The position numbers and the translations under genes are program-made. Of a stretch of DNA of 64,000 nt, positions 44,223 through 53,094 are shown piece by piece (the stretch's first letter is position 1; every line of letters begins with the position of its first letter). The notes below the pieces were generated by a model that ran no database searches, was not told the DNA's origin, and saw only the letters and a list, made by a program, of their open reading frames with translations. Source of the DNA: Caballeronia arvi (lineage in GTDB: Bacteria; Pseudomonadota; Gammaproteobacteria; Burkholderiales; Burkholderiaceae); NCBI RefSeq assembly GCF_001544695.2, contig NZ_FCOM02000012.1, forward strand, positions 124,001 to 188,000. Reading direction: 5' to 3'.

Positions 44223-44517
44223 TGCTTCTCCTCGAATCACTGTTGACGCGCCAAACCTGCTTGCCACCCCTTTTCCCCGCGTCACCGCACCGCCATCTGC
44301 TTGGTTGGCGCCCCTGCGGAGCGCAATGCTAGATGTGGCCAGCCGAGGCCAAGTCTGAGTTCGTTACGGTCAAATGAAGCCCTCGACCTGTGCCCCTAAT
44401 GAACGGCAGGCGACTGAGGCGATGGATGAGCGGTTCGGTGAGCGGGAACCTAGCGCTGAATGTGCGATAGCGCATCCAGCTCCTGCCCGCAATGCAGCGA
44501 GAGAATGTCCAATCGAC

Positions 44518-44760
44518 CTAGAATACTTTGATGGACGATGCCAAAGCGTTCGCCTGGGGCCGCAACGCGGCCGATGCGGCTGCGGAATCCTCGACCAACG
44601 CCGCGTCCATCTGCACCATTGCGTCGAGTTGCGTAACGGCACCATTGACCTCCTGGACCCGCGAGTCCGCTCGACGATGCACGAGCAATGTCCGAGACGA
44701 CGATTGAACACAATGTTTGCGCCGATCTGGCCCGACGCCTCCTCGTCTCTCCATTGTGCC
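44518..44760 (-). pseudogene. C-terminal fragment of a methyl-accepting chemotaxis protein
   Basis: EVNGAVTQLDAMVQMDAALV, EDSAAASAALRPQANALASS and a stop reproduce the final signalling helix and methylation region of an MCP. The preceding part is degenerate. It complements the middle-domain fragment at 18949-19241. Confidence 0.8.
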
Positions 44761-44889
44761 TACCGCATCGGGACACAATCTCACCGCCGCGCGACGCGAT
44801 TTGCGTCGCGATACCCGATTGCTCGTGGGCCTCGCCGGGCGCTGCATCTAGTGCCATCGGCGCGTTCCACTGCCCGGCCAACGCTGTCA

Positions 44890-45123
44890 TGGCCCCAGCG
44901 AAATCCACTGCGTTGTCGGTGAACAGCTCGCGCAGCCGCTCAAAGCACCCGTCCAAACTCTCGGCGCGCGCCGCTTCAGCCGGGTGAACCCTTTCTGCTG
45001 ACGCCGATAAGTCTGGCCGCCGTTTCGTCGGCCCTCATCGATGACAGTCGGTCGGATACCGGTGAGCACCAGATTCTCCGCGCAAACACCGGCAGGCTCA
45101 CCGCCGACAATCTCGAGACGGGG
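44890..45123 (-). pseudogene. N-terminal fragment of an HcnB-like FAD oxidase subunit
   Basis: PRLEIVGGEPAGVCAENLVL is a damaged FAD Rossmann motif, followed by TGIRPTVIDEGRRNGGQTYR and RRQQKGFTRL, then in another frame LDGCFERLRELF. It matches the fragment at 24440-24570 (DEGRRDGGQIYR). The adjacent 44223-44517 and 45124-45419 hold no gene. Confidence 0.78.
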
Positions 45124-45419
45124 CTCAGTTATTGTCCCCCGGGTTGACTGGTGACGATCGCCATGCCTGCTTCGACGGCGCTCGTGCATGCGCGCAGCCG
45201 TTTGCCATCGTGCGTCCGGACCCACCAATCCAGGCATGCACCCCTCAGGTCACAAGCCTGCGCGGTTCTCCCCACTGAACTCCAACTGGTGCACGTGCCG
45301 TCAGGAGAACAGGCTCGCAGTCAGCAGCGTATCGCCAATCAGCGCTTCGACCGGTTGCTCGTCTGTAGTCGGCCCTATCCGCTAACGGTCCGTTTCACCT
45401 AGCCGCTCGAATCGCCCGT

Positions 45420-46196
45420 TCATGCCACCGCTCCTGTACCACCGTTGTGCGCATGCGGATCCTCGACGCGATGCGTCAGCACATGGCGCAGAAACTCTCG
45501 GGTACGCGCTTCGCGTGGAGAGGCGAGCACCTCCTTGGCACTGCCCTCCTCGATGATGAGGCCAGCATGCAGGAAGCACACACGGTCGGCCACTTCGCGG
45601 GCGAAGCCCATTTCGTGGGTGACGACCAGCATCGTCATACCTTCGCGAGCTAGCGTGCGCATGACGCTGAGCACTTCGCCCACGAGTTCCGGGTCGAGCG
45701 CCGAAGTCGGCTCGTCGAAGAGGATCGCCTTTGGCTTCATCGCAAGCGACCGAGCAATCGCGACCCGCTGCTGCTGGCCGCCCGAGAGTTGGTGCGGATA
45801 GGCGTCTATTTTCTCGCCGAGGCCAACCTTGTGGAGCAGATCGATCGCCTCGCGCCGCGCTTGCAGGACTGAGTCATGCTTGACATGCACCGGCCCCTCC
45901 ATCACGTTTTCTACCGCAGTGCGGTGCGGGAACAGGTTAAACCGCTGGAAAACCATACCGACCTGGGTGCGAAGCTGATTGATATGACGCGAGCGCTGCT
46001 CAACGATTTGATCCAGTAGTCTTATCTCGCCAGAATCATATGACTCAAGCGCATTGATGCATCGAAGAAGCGTCGACTTGCCGGAGCCCGACGCTCCGAT
46101 CAGACACACGACCTCTCCTTGATTCACCTTCAACGTAATGCCCCTGAGCACCGGCACGCTGCCAAAGCTTTTGTGCACGTCCTTGATTTCGATCAT
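45420..46196 (-). CDS. Polar amino-acid ABC transporter ATPase (GlnQ/HisP-like)
   Basis: 258 aa: Walker [11 protein letters not shown]-loop [10 protein letters not shown], signature LSGGQQQR and Walker [13 protein letters not shown]. The C-terminal ~20 residues ([15 protein letters not shown]) extend slightly past the usual end. GAGG precedes the ATG. It is the last gene of the three-gene importer, 7 nt after the permease. Confidence 0.93.
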   Translation of the reverse strand: MIEIKDVHKSFGSVPVLRGITLKVNQGEVVCLIGASGSGKSTLLRCINALESYDSGEIRLLDQIVEQRSRHINQLRTQVGMVFQRFNLFPHRTAVENVMEGPVHVKHDSVLQARREAIDLLHKVGLGEKIDAYPHQLSGGQQQRVAIARSLAMKPKAILFDEPTSALDPELVGEVLSVMRTLAREGMTMLVVTHEMGFAREVADRVCFLHAGLIIEEGSAKEVLASPREARTREFLRHVLTHRVEDPHAHNGGTGAVA

Positions 46197-46203
46197 TGCA
46201 ACC

Positions 46204-46860
46204 TCACTTCACCTTGTGTTTTCCGAAGCGCCGTTCCAGCGCCTTCGTCAATTTCATCAACGGAAGGCTCATTGCGAGATATGCGATCGCCACGAGCGTA
46301 TAGACCGTCATGTTCTGAAAGGTCGCTGCAGCAATCAGGAATCCTTGGCGCGTAATCTCAGAGACGGTGATCGTCGATGCCAGAGACGAATCCTTGAGCA
46401 TCGATACAAGCGTATTGCTGTAGGGCGGCAGTGCGACCTTGATCGCCTGCGGAAGAATCACCCGGGTCATGGTCTTGATGCGCCCCATACCTATGGACTG
46501 CGCGGCTTCATATTGACCTGGATCCACCGACTCGATGCCTGACCGGATAATCTCGGCGACGTACGTCGAATAACCAAACGCCAGACCAACGATGCTTGCT
46601 TGCAATGCACTCATCTGGAGGTGAATCGAAGGCAATACAAAGTAGATGTAGAACAGCAACACGATCATCGGAAGACCACGAACCACGTTGATCAACGTGG
46701 TGGCCGCACACCTGACCGGCGCATGCCGCGACATCTTCAATAGCGCCCAAACGAGACCAAGCGCGGTACTGAGGATCAGGCAGCTAACCGTGATGAAGAC
46801 CGTCATCCCGGCCCCTTGAAGCAATATCGGGACAAACTCGACTATGTCGCTCCAACGCAT
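46204..46860 (-). CDS. Polar amino-acid ABC transporter permease
   Basis: 218-aa HisM/GlnP-type permease with four to five helices. [20 protein letters not shown] and [20 protein letters not shown] are the family fingerprint, and the EAA loop is [20 protein letters not shown]. Usually works as a dimer with itself. AAAGG precedes the ATG. Confidence 0.92.
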   Translation of the reverse strand: MRWSDIVEFVPILLQGAGMTVFITVSCLILSTALGLVWALLKMSRHAPVRCAATTLINVVRGLPMIVLLFYIYFVLPSIHLQMSALQASIVGLAFGYSTYVAEIIRSGIESVDPGQYEAAQSIGMGRIKTMTRVILPQAIKVALPPYSNTLVSMLKDSSLASTITVSEITRQGFLIAAATFQNMTVYTLVAIAYLAMSLPLMKLTKALERRFGKHKVK

Positions 46861-47093
46861 GATTTGCCTTTCTATTAATCGTTACACTGCATGACCGGCG
46901 CCACCCTGCATCGTAGCTGTCGAGAACCGATACCCTCGCAAGCTATACTTAGGTATTGCGGCGAACCGGCCGTCTCCATTTTCCGCCGACCATGCTCACG
47001 AACATCTGTCGCGCCGGTTCGTGGATGCCGCACGAGCGATCCGAAAACGCGAGCCGCTAAACATTCGCGCGAAACCGATCGGTAGTCCGCGTG

Positions 47094-47900
47094 TCACTGC
47101 ACGAAATTCCATTTCTTGAGGATCTTGTCCAGTGTCCCGTCCGCCTTTATCTTGGCGAGCCCGTCGTTTATTTTCAAAAGTAACACAGCGTTACCTTTCT
47201 TGACCCCGAACGCAATCGGCACCCTGCGAAGCGGCATGAAACCATCGACGACACGACAGCCCTGCAGTGTCCCGGCCGCTTCCTGCGCCTTCCATACCGG
47301 ATAATCGTTGAACGCTGCTGTGATGCGCCCTAAGGCAACGTCGCGGGCCATATCCGCCGCGGTGTTGTACATCTTGACTTCCTTGAAGATGCCGAGCTTG
47401 ACGAGTTCCTCAGATGTTTCCTCGCCGGCACCCGCTCCGACAATCATTCCCTTCAAATCCTGAATCGTCCGATAGCTGGCTTTATCCGAGGCGTTGATGA
47501 TGATCCCCTTTCCGAACTCTGCCACCGGCTGAGAGAAATCGACCACCTCCTGGCGCTTCGGCGTCGGCGTCATTCCCGCCACGATGAGATCTATCTTGTC
47601 GGAAACGACCGATTGGATCAGCGCAGGAAAAGGGATGACGTCGAACGACACGTCGAAACCCTCACGCTTTCCGATTTCACGGATCGCATCCGGCATGACG
47701 CCGGCGATTTCATGTGTCTTCAGATCCAAGAACGCGTTGGGAACGCTGGAGGGCGTCGTTCCGGCGGAAACCTGCACCGGAGCAGCGTATGAGGGACCGG
47801 CTCCGAAAGCCATTGAAAGTGCAACGGCAGCCGTAACGAAAATGCGTTGAATAAAACTGCCATGCGTGCCGGAAGCAGTCTGCGATGTAATGTGAGACAT
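47094..47900 (-). CDS. Amino-acid ABC transporter substrate-binding protein
   Basis: 268-aa periplasmic SBP_bac_3 protein. Signal peptide with a hydrophobic core (IFVTAAVALSMAFGAGPSYA, cleavage near residue 39) and mature part APVQVSAGTTPSS. LIVAGMTPTPKRQEVVDFSQ is the conserved amino-acid-binding signature. AGGA lies before the ATG. With the homoserine dehydrogenase and Lrp genes nearby, homoserine is a reasonable but unproven ligand. Confidence 0.92.
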   Translation of the reverse strand: MSHITSQTASGTHGSFIQRIFVTAAVALSMAFGAGPSYAAPVQVSAGTTPSSVPNAFLDLKTHEIAGVMPDAIREIGKREGFDVSFDVIPFPALIQSVVSDKIDLIVAGMTPTPKRQEVVDFSQPVAEFGKGIIINASDKASYRTIQDLKGMIVGAGAGEETSEELVKLGIFKEVKMYNTAADMARDVALGRITAAFNDYPVWKAQEAAGTLQGCRVVDGFMPLRRVPIAFGVKKGNAVLLLKINDGLAKIKADGTLDKILKKWNFVQ

Positions 47901-48069
47901 GATGGATCCTCAACGAATGTTCTTCAAACAAGCGCGGCAAGAGCTTGCGCAGGACGGTCGGTTGCCCTCCGACCGCGATGGAGAGCAACTCGCAAAAGCG
48001 TTCACTCCATATCAAATGCTCCAAACATGATTCTGTTCGAGGCGGCAGAATTCGCCGCTCGACTGCGAC

Positions 48070-48972
48070 CTACAACATGGCCTGACTGATAAGCCCGTAA
48101 AGCCTGCACACAGGATCGGGCGCGCCACTGTACGCTCCGGCGGACGCATTCCGAACCATCTTTGAGCAGGTGTCCACTCGCTTCAGTCCCTGATCGCTGA
48201 GCCAGTCTGTCAAACTCGTTCCTGAAGGGACGTCGATACGAATGAATTCGCCTTCTTGTCGGGTCAGCCAATGGCCGATCAGAGCCCTTGCACGCGCGTC
48301 GCCGCGCGACCGAAGTGCGACCACGGGGCCGATCACGTGCCCCCGGCCAAAGCGCCGCAGCACGGAAAATCCGACGGTCTCGCTGTCGCGTTCAAGCACG
48401 ACGCTTTCCCCGCGCTTTAGTAACCCCGACAGAAGCGCATCACGCTCAAGGCCGGAAGCGCGCGAAGCCAGTTCAATGATGTAAGGAAAGTCTTCAGGTG
48501 TCCCGGTGCGCAGGCGTTCACCCTCAAGCAGCGGTGGCGGCATTACTTCGTCGACGTTCCCCTGGTACTGTTCCAACGATCCACACACGTTGAACCCAAG
48601 CTTTTCGTAGAGCGGCCGGCCGGCCGGCGTCGCATGGAGGAATGTGATACGTGGCCCCAACTCTTCGAGGACGGCCTCCATTAGCTTGCGTCCGATACCC
48701 TGTCCTTGATGCGCAGATGACACAATGACGTGACCGACAGCGGCTCGGTCCGATCCGAATTTCCAGCAGAATGCAGTGCCAATGACGACACCACTTTCTT
48801 CAGCGACGAACGCTATTGCAGTGTCAGCGGAAAATTCCCAGTCTTCCGGCCTGTATGGCCAGCCAAGCGCCGTAGAAAGAGCGTGAGCCCCTTGTATATC
48901 GGCCGGAGCGAACTTTCGATACTGAAGATTCGTCGGTGACGAAAGAACGTTCGCAACGGATTCCTGTTTCAT
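48070..48972 (-). CDS. Tandem GNAT-domain acetyltransferase, copy B
   Basis: 300-aa paralogue of 34111-34992 with the same two-domain plan: HVIVSSAHQGQGIGRKLMEA (acetyl-CoA motif), HATPAGRPLYEKLGFNVCGS and a second GNAT-like half. The start MKQESVANV at 48972 is supported by the decayed copy at 62173, which begins MKQECVSNV. Its promoter (49110-49163) shares a spaced element with those of the D-threonine aldolase-like gene and RidA. Confidence 0.84.
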   Translation of the reverse strand: MKQESVANVLSSPTNLQYRKFAPADIQGAHALSTALGWPYRPEDWEFSADTAIAFVAEESGVVIGTAFCWKFGSDRAAVGHVIVSSAHQGQGIGRKLMEAVLEELGPRITFLHATPAGRPLYEKLGFNVCGSLEQYQGNVDEVMPPPLLEGERLRTGTPEDFPYIIELASRASGLERDALLSGLLKRGESVVLERDSETVGFSVLRRFGRGHVIGPVVALRSRGDARARALIGHWLTRQEGEFIRIDVPSGTSLTDWLSDQGLKRVDTCSKMVRNASAGAYSGAPDPVCRLYGLISQAML

Positions 48973-49109
48973 TAAGCGACCCCTCCACACGTTACTGTTC
49001 CGCAACTGAGCGCAGCGACGGTGCAAACTTGTTTCGCCACCCCGTGCCGAGTCGGCGCCGACCTTCCGACATCTATGTGGTCCACGCAGCTGCCAAGTTC
49101 ATGCAACGA

Positions 49110-49163
49110 ACTATAGGTAAGAATGTTTTTGCCGTGCTTAATAGCCAATAAATCTGTCGTTAA
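49110..49163 (-). promoter_or_regulatory. Shared LysR-type promoter element, copy driving the GNAT gene
   Basis: Read on the minus strand: TTAACG (49163-49158), 15 nt, ATTAA (49142-49138), 20 nt, CCTATAGT (49117-49110). TATAGT is a good -10. The same three blocks with identical spacing occur at 49308-49361 and 62816-62869, and all three copies also share R-CAC after ATTAA. An extra TTAACG at 49171-49176 makes an inverted repeat with 49158-49163. Confidence 0.75.
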
Positions 49164-49307
49164 AGATCTGTTAACGCCGGAGGCCCACGGCGTGCGACTG
49201 TTCGCTGCACTCAGTGCGTCTCGGTTGCGTGCCGCACCCGGAAGAAGACTTGAATTCCACACCGCCCGCCGCGGAACTCCCTTTATCGCGTTGACATTCG
49301 ATATTGC

Positions 49308-49361
49308 TTAACGGTCGATTTAACGGCCATTAAGCACAAGTTCTCAGTGAACTCCTATAGT
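49308..49361 (+). promoter_or_regulatory. Shared LysR-type promoter element, copy driving the D-threonine aldolase-like gene
   Basis: TTAACG (49308-49313), 15 nt, ATTAA (49329-49333), 20 nt, CCTATAGT (49354-49361), with the ATG at 49428. There is no good -35, which fits activator dependence. A second TTAACGG (49320-49326) lies inside the spacer. Confidence 0.78.
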
Positions 49362-49427
49362 GACTTCTCCGCATGCGCGATGTCGGAACCGAATACCGAT
49401 CGCGCGACGAATCGCCAGGAGCCATAG

Positions 49428-50558
49428 ATGAATTTGGAGTCGTTGAACACACCCGCTGCATTAATCGATGTTGTGCGCATGAACCACAACATCGAACGGA
49501 TGCAACAACGCATGGATGCGCTCGGCGTGAGTTTCCGCCCGCACGTTAAAACAACCAAATGCCAGCAGGTGGTTAGGGCGCAAATGGACGCCGGCGCACG
49601 CGGTATCACCGTGTCCACCCTCAAGGAAGCCGAACAGTTCTTCGCAAGCGGCATCCATGACATCGTCTACGCTGTGGGCATGGCCCCGACAAAACTCCCG
49701 CAGGCCCTGGCGCTGCGTCGCCAAGGCTGCGACCTGAAGATCGTCGCCGACAGTGTCGCCAGCGCTGAGGCCATCGTCGCTTTCGGCCGGGAAGAAGGAG
49801 AACCCTTCGAAGTTTGGATCGAGATCGACGTGGACGGCCATCGCTCAGGCATCGCACCTGAGGACGACACGCTCCTCACTGTCGCAAACACTCTCGTTAG
49901 CGGCGGCATGCATCTCGGCGGTGTGTTGGCCCATGCCGGTTCCAGCTACGACTACGATACACATGACGAACTGGTCCGCATCGCAGAACAGGAACGTTCG
50001 GGCTGCGTGCGCGCCGCTGAGCGCCTTCGGGCAGCGGGCCTGCAGTGTGACGTCGTGAGTATCGGATCGACGCCGACGGCGCTGGCCGCCCGGCATCTGG
50101 AAGGGGTGACGGAAGTTCGGGCAGGCGTCTACGTTATGTTCGATCTCGTCATGCATAACGTGGGCGTCAACGACACGTCCGAGATTGCACTGAGCGTGTT
50201 GACTACTGTGATCGGCCACCAGAGCGAGAAAGGGTGGGCCATTGTCGATGCGGGATGGATGGCAATGAGCCGCGACCGCGGTACCGAGCGCCAGAAACGC
50301 GATTTTGGATACGGTCTCGTCTGCCTCGAAAACGGAGAGGTGCTGGGCGAATATCTGATGAGCGGCGCGAACCAGGAACACGGCATAGTGTCCCGGTTCG
50401 GCACGCCGGATCGCGAGATCGAGCAGCGCTTTCCAATCGGGACGCGCCTGCGCATCCTGCCCAACCATGCGTGTGCCACTGGGGCGCAACATCCGGCTTA
50501 TCAGGCGGTCAGTCGCGACGGTAGTGTTGAAATCTGGCCACGCTTCTACGGGTGGTAA
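49428..50558 (+). CDS. D-threonine aldolase/D-serine dehydratase-like PLP enzyme
   Basis: 376-aa fold-type III PLP enzyme (alanine racemase-like N-terminal domain, residues ~10-250). The PLP lysine lies in SFRPHVKTTKC, and the C-terminal metal site in LPNHACATG (His and Cys ligands to zinc or another divalent metal). Relatives act on D-threonine, D-serine or 3-hydroxyaspartate, by retro-aldol cleavage or beta-elimination. AGGAGCCATAG precedes the ATG. Co-control with RidA, which hydrolyses enamine/imine intermediates from PLP dehydratases, favours a dehydratase or amino-acid-lyase role (inference). Confidence 0.87.
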   Translation: MNLESLNTPAALIDVVRMNHNIERMQQRMDALGVSFRPHVKTTKCQQVVRAQMDAGARGITVSTLKEAEQFFASGIHDIVYAVGMAPTKLPQALALRRQGCDLKIVADSVASAEAIVAFGREEGEPFEVWIEIDVDGHRSGIAPEDDTLLTVANTLVSGGMHLGGVLAHAGSSYDYDTHDELVRIAEQERSGCVRAAERLRAAGLQCDVVSIGSTPTALAARHLEGVTEVRAGVYVMFDLVMHNVGVNDTSEIALSVLTTVIGHQSEKGWAIVDAGWMAMSRDRGTERQKRDFGYGLVCLENGEVLGEYLMSGANQEHGIVSRFGTPDREIEQRFPIGTRLRILPNHACATGAQHPAYQAVSRDGSVEIWPRFYGW

Positions 50559-50666
50559 ACGAGCTCGTATCGCCGGACGCGGCGCGCTTTAACGAGACAG
50601 TCGGACATGAAGCATGTCAAGGTCTGTTTTCGATCCATTTATAGCTCCGGAAATTGGAATACCCAA

Positions 50667-51593
50667 ATGACGTTCCTCTATAAATCCGAGGCTCGCCGCG
50701 GTGAGGTATGGCGCACGCGTCTGAGGAAGGAATTCCCGAACCTGGAATTCCGCGTTTGGCCGTACGTGGGAGATCCGTTGAAGGTCAAATACCTCGCTTG
50801 CTGGGTACCGCCTGCTGATCTTGGCGAAAAGTTCCCAAAGCTCGAATTGGTATTTTCGGTCGGCGCAGGAGTGGATCAGATTGACGCTAGCGCACTTCCA
50901 TCGGGCGTGAAACTTTTGCGCATGACTGAACCAGGATTGGCCGCAGGCATGAATGAGTACGGCACGTTGGCGGTGCTGGCAGCGCACCGTAACCTGCCCG
51001 CTTACCTCGTTCTGCAGCGCACTCGAGCTTGGGAGCAATTGCCTGCCGTTGCAGCGAAGGACCGAAGCGTCGGGGTGATGGGGCTGGGCGTGCTCGGCAC
51101 AGGTTTGCTCAACAGTCTGAAGCCCTTCGGCTTCAGACTACACGGCTGGAGCCGTTCTCCGAGGGCCATCGATGGCGTAATAACGTTTGCCGGGCCGGAT
51201 GAACTGGCTCAATTCCTAGCTCGCATCGACATTCTCGTTTGCCTCCTCCCGCTGACTGACGAGACGCGCGGCATATTGAGTTCGAAGACCTTCAACGCCT
51301 TACCAGACGGCGCGTGTCTAATCAACGTTGGCCGTGGAGGTCACTTGATCGAGAGAGACCTTCTTGACGCATTAGCATCAGATAAGCTTCGTTGCGCCAT
51401 CCTCGACGTAGCGAATACTGAACCGTTGCCTGAGGATCACCCGTTTTGGACTCACCCGAAAGTTGTTCTAACGCCGCACGTCGCCAGCGTTACCGACGCC
51501 GAAGGCGGCGCTGAATTCGTGGTGGCCAACCTTCGAAGGCACTTGGCCAACGAAACGTTGACTGGCGTAGTGGACGTGTCGCGCGGTTATTGA
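50667..51593 (+). CDS. Glyoxylate/hydroxypyruvate reductase A-like, copy B
   Basis: 308-aa paralogue of 34997-35923, with the same start (MTFLYK) and length. VGVMGLGVLGTGLLNSLKPF is the cofactor loop and GWSRSPR favours NADPH; catalytic Arg in INVGRGGHLIE, acid in DVANTEPLP, His in LTPHVAS. A start at 50607 would add an unrelated leader. With the PLP enzyme upstream it could reduce glyoxylate or a 2-oxoacid formed there (inference). Confidence 0.87.
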   Translation: MTFLYKSEARRGEVWRTRLRKEFPNLEFRVWPYVGDPLKVKYLACWVPPADLGEKFPKLELVFSVGAGVDQIDASALPSGVKLLRMTEPGLAAGMNEYGTLAVLAAHRNLPAYLVLQRTRAWEQLPAVAAKDRSVGVMGLGVLGTGLLNSLKPFGFRLHGWSRSPRAIDGVITFAGPDELAQFLARIDILVCLLPLTDETRGILSSKTFNALPDGACLINVGRGGHLIERDLLDALASDKLRCAILDVANTEPLPEDHPFWTHPKVVLTPHVASVTDAEGGAEFVVANLRRHLANETLTGVVDVSRGY

Positions 51594-51628
51594 CCTCGTC
51601 CTTGGCCAGTGGCAACGACAATTGAACG

Positions 51629-52968
51629 ATGAAATCTGAAATGCTTAGAGTTGAAGAGGTGTACGACACGCCGGAATTTGCGAGCGCCGCCGATGTGATC
51701 GTGATCGGGGCCGGAATCGTCGGGACATCCACCGCCTATGAATTGGCCCGACGCGGCGTTTCTGTCGCGTTGGTGGACAAAGGCATTGTCGGTGGCGAGC
51801 AATCGGGGCGCAACTGGGGCTGGGTCCGCCGACAGAACCGCGACATGTTTGAACTGCCACTTGCCATGCGCAGCCTTCGTCGTTGGAGCGAGTTGCGCGA
51901 TGAAATCCGGATTGACCTAGGCTTTCGCCGCGACGGAATTCTTTATGCCAGCAACGACGCAAAAAAGTCGCCCAGTGGGACGCGTGGTGCAAGCAGGCGC
52001 GCGAGATCGGGTTTGTCAGTCATATGCTTAGCGCGGCCGAGATGAGCAGGCGTGCTCCCAGTAGCGGTCCACGGTACGCCGGTGGCGTATGGTCGCCCGA
52101 CGACGGCTACGCCGAGCCTTCGCGCGCGGCACCCGCTCTAGCTAAGGGGGCGATGCGCCGCGGCGCGCTGCTCTATCAAAACTGCGCCGCACGCGGCCTG
52201 GAACTCAGTGCAGGTCGTGTCAGCGGTGTGTGGACTGAGCACGGTCTGATCAAGGCGAGCACAGTGGTATGCGCGGGTGGTGCCTGGAGCTCACGTTTTT
52301 GCAGGCGTCATGGAGTCGACCTTCCTGCAGTGAACGTGGTTGGCACCGCTATGCGTACGTCTGTCGCAGCAAATGTGATCAACGGTTGCTTCAGCGGTCC
52401 GGGTTTCGCATTGCGTCGTCGGCTTGACGGCGCATATACGCTAGCTGTTCCGGGTTTCGGTCGGATCGACTTGGCGCCGCTTGGCCTTAAGAACGCAATA
52501 AGGTATTACCGCAATTACCGAAACGACATTGGCAAAAAGCTTAAGTACCGTCTTTCAAACCCGTGGTTCGAAGGTCCCGAGGCATCGGCGAGTTGGCAAT
52601 TTGTCGATGTTTCGCCGTTCGAACGCTGTCGCGTGCTGGACCCGACTCCCGACCCGGAATTCGTGAACGTTGCCCTGGATAACGTTAAGCGCGCTATCCC
52701 GGGGTTCTCCGACATGCGGGTGGTGCATGCCTGGGCCGGTGCAATCGACACGACGCCCGACCTCATTCCCGTTATCTCCGATGTTGCAGACCTTCCTGGC
52801 TTTTACCTCGCGACCGGGTTCAGTGGTCATGGCTTCGCATTGGGCTCAGCGGCGGGAGAGCTTGTCGCCGATATGGTGACGGGAGCCAAACCCATGACGG
52901 ATATCTCGCCTTACCGTTTGGACCGTTTCTCAGATGGCACTTCCTTGAAGGTCCCGGAGATGATGTGA
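51629..52968 (+). pseudogene. DadA-type FAD oxidase, copy B, split by a -1 frameshift
   Basis: The first frame (51629-52045) has VIVIGAGIVGTSTAYELARR, GGEQSGRNWGWVRRQNRD and ILYASNDAKK. The protein then continues in the -1 frame from about 51967 (VAQWDAWCKQAREIGFVSHM) to VVHAWAGAIDTTPDLIPVIS and FSGHGFALGSAAGELVADM. The break falls on A AAA AAG (51961-51967), read in phase as GCA AAA AAG, the classic bacterial -1 slippery heptamer. Joined, the two parts give a full-length enzyme collinear with 22210-23535. Possible explanations are a one-A deletion (pseudogene), a sequencing error in the homopolymer, or programmed frameshifting. No strong downstream stem is visible, so a mutation is the simplest reading. 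Confidence 0.8.
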
Positions 52969-53094
52969 CGAGCTCTTGTAACGCCGCAATACAGTACGTT
53001 TTAACACGAATGTATCGGTCAGCAACAGGCGATGACGGCCTCCAGCGTCGCGCCGAACTCTTCGTTTTTCAAGGCAATAAACAGGAGCGTCGTT

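Noticed and set aside
49120..49180. Possible small RNA in the divergent gap
   Set aside because: The conserved blocks are explained by the shared promoter element; no terminator-like hairpin follows.
51629..52968. Claim of true programmed frameshifting in the FAD oxidase
   Set aside because: The heptamer fits, but there is no evident stimulatory stem and the paralogue is continuous, so it is kept only as a possibility.
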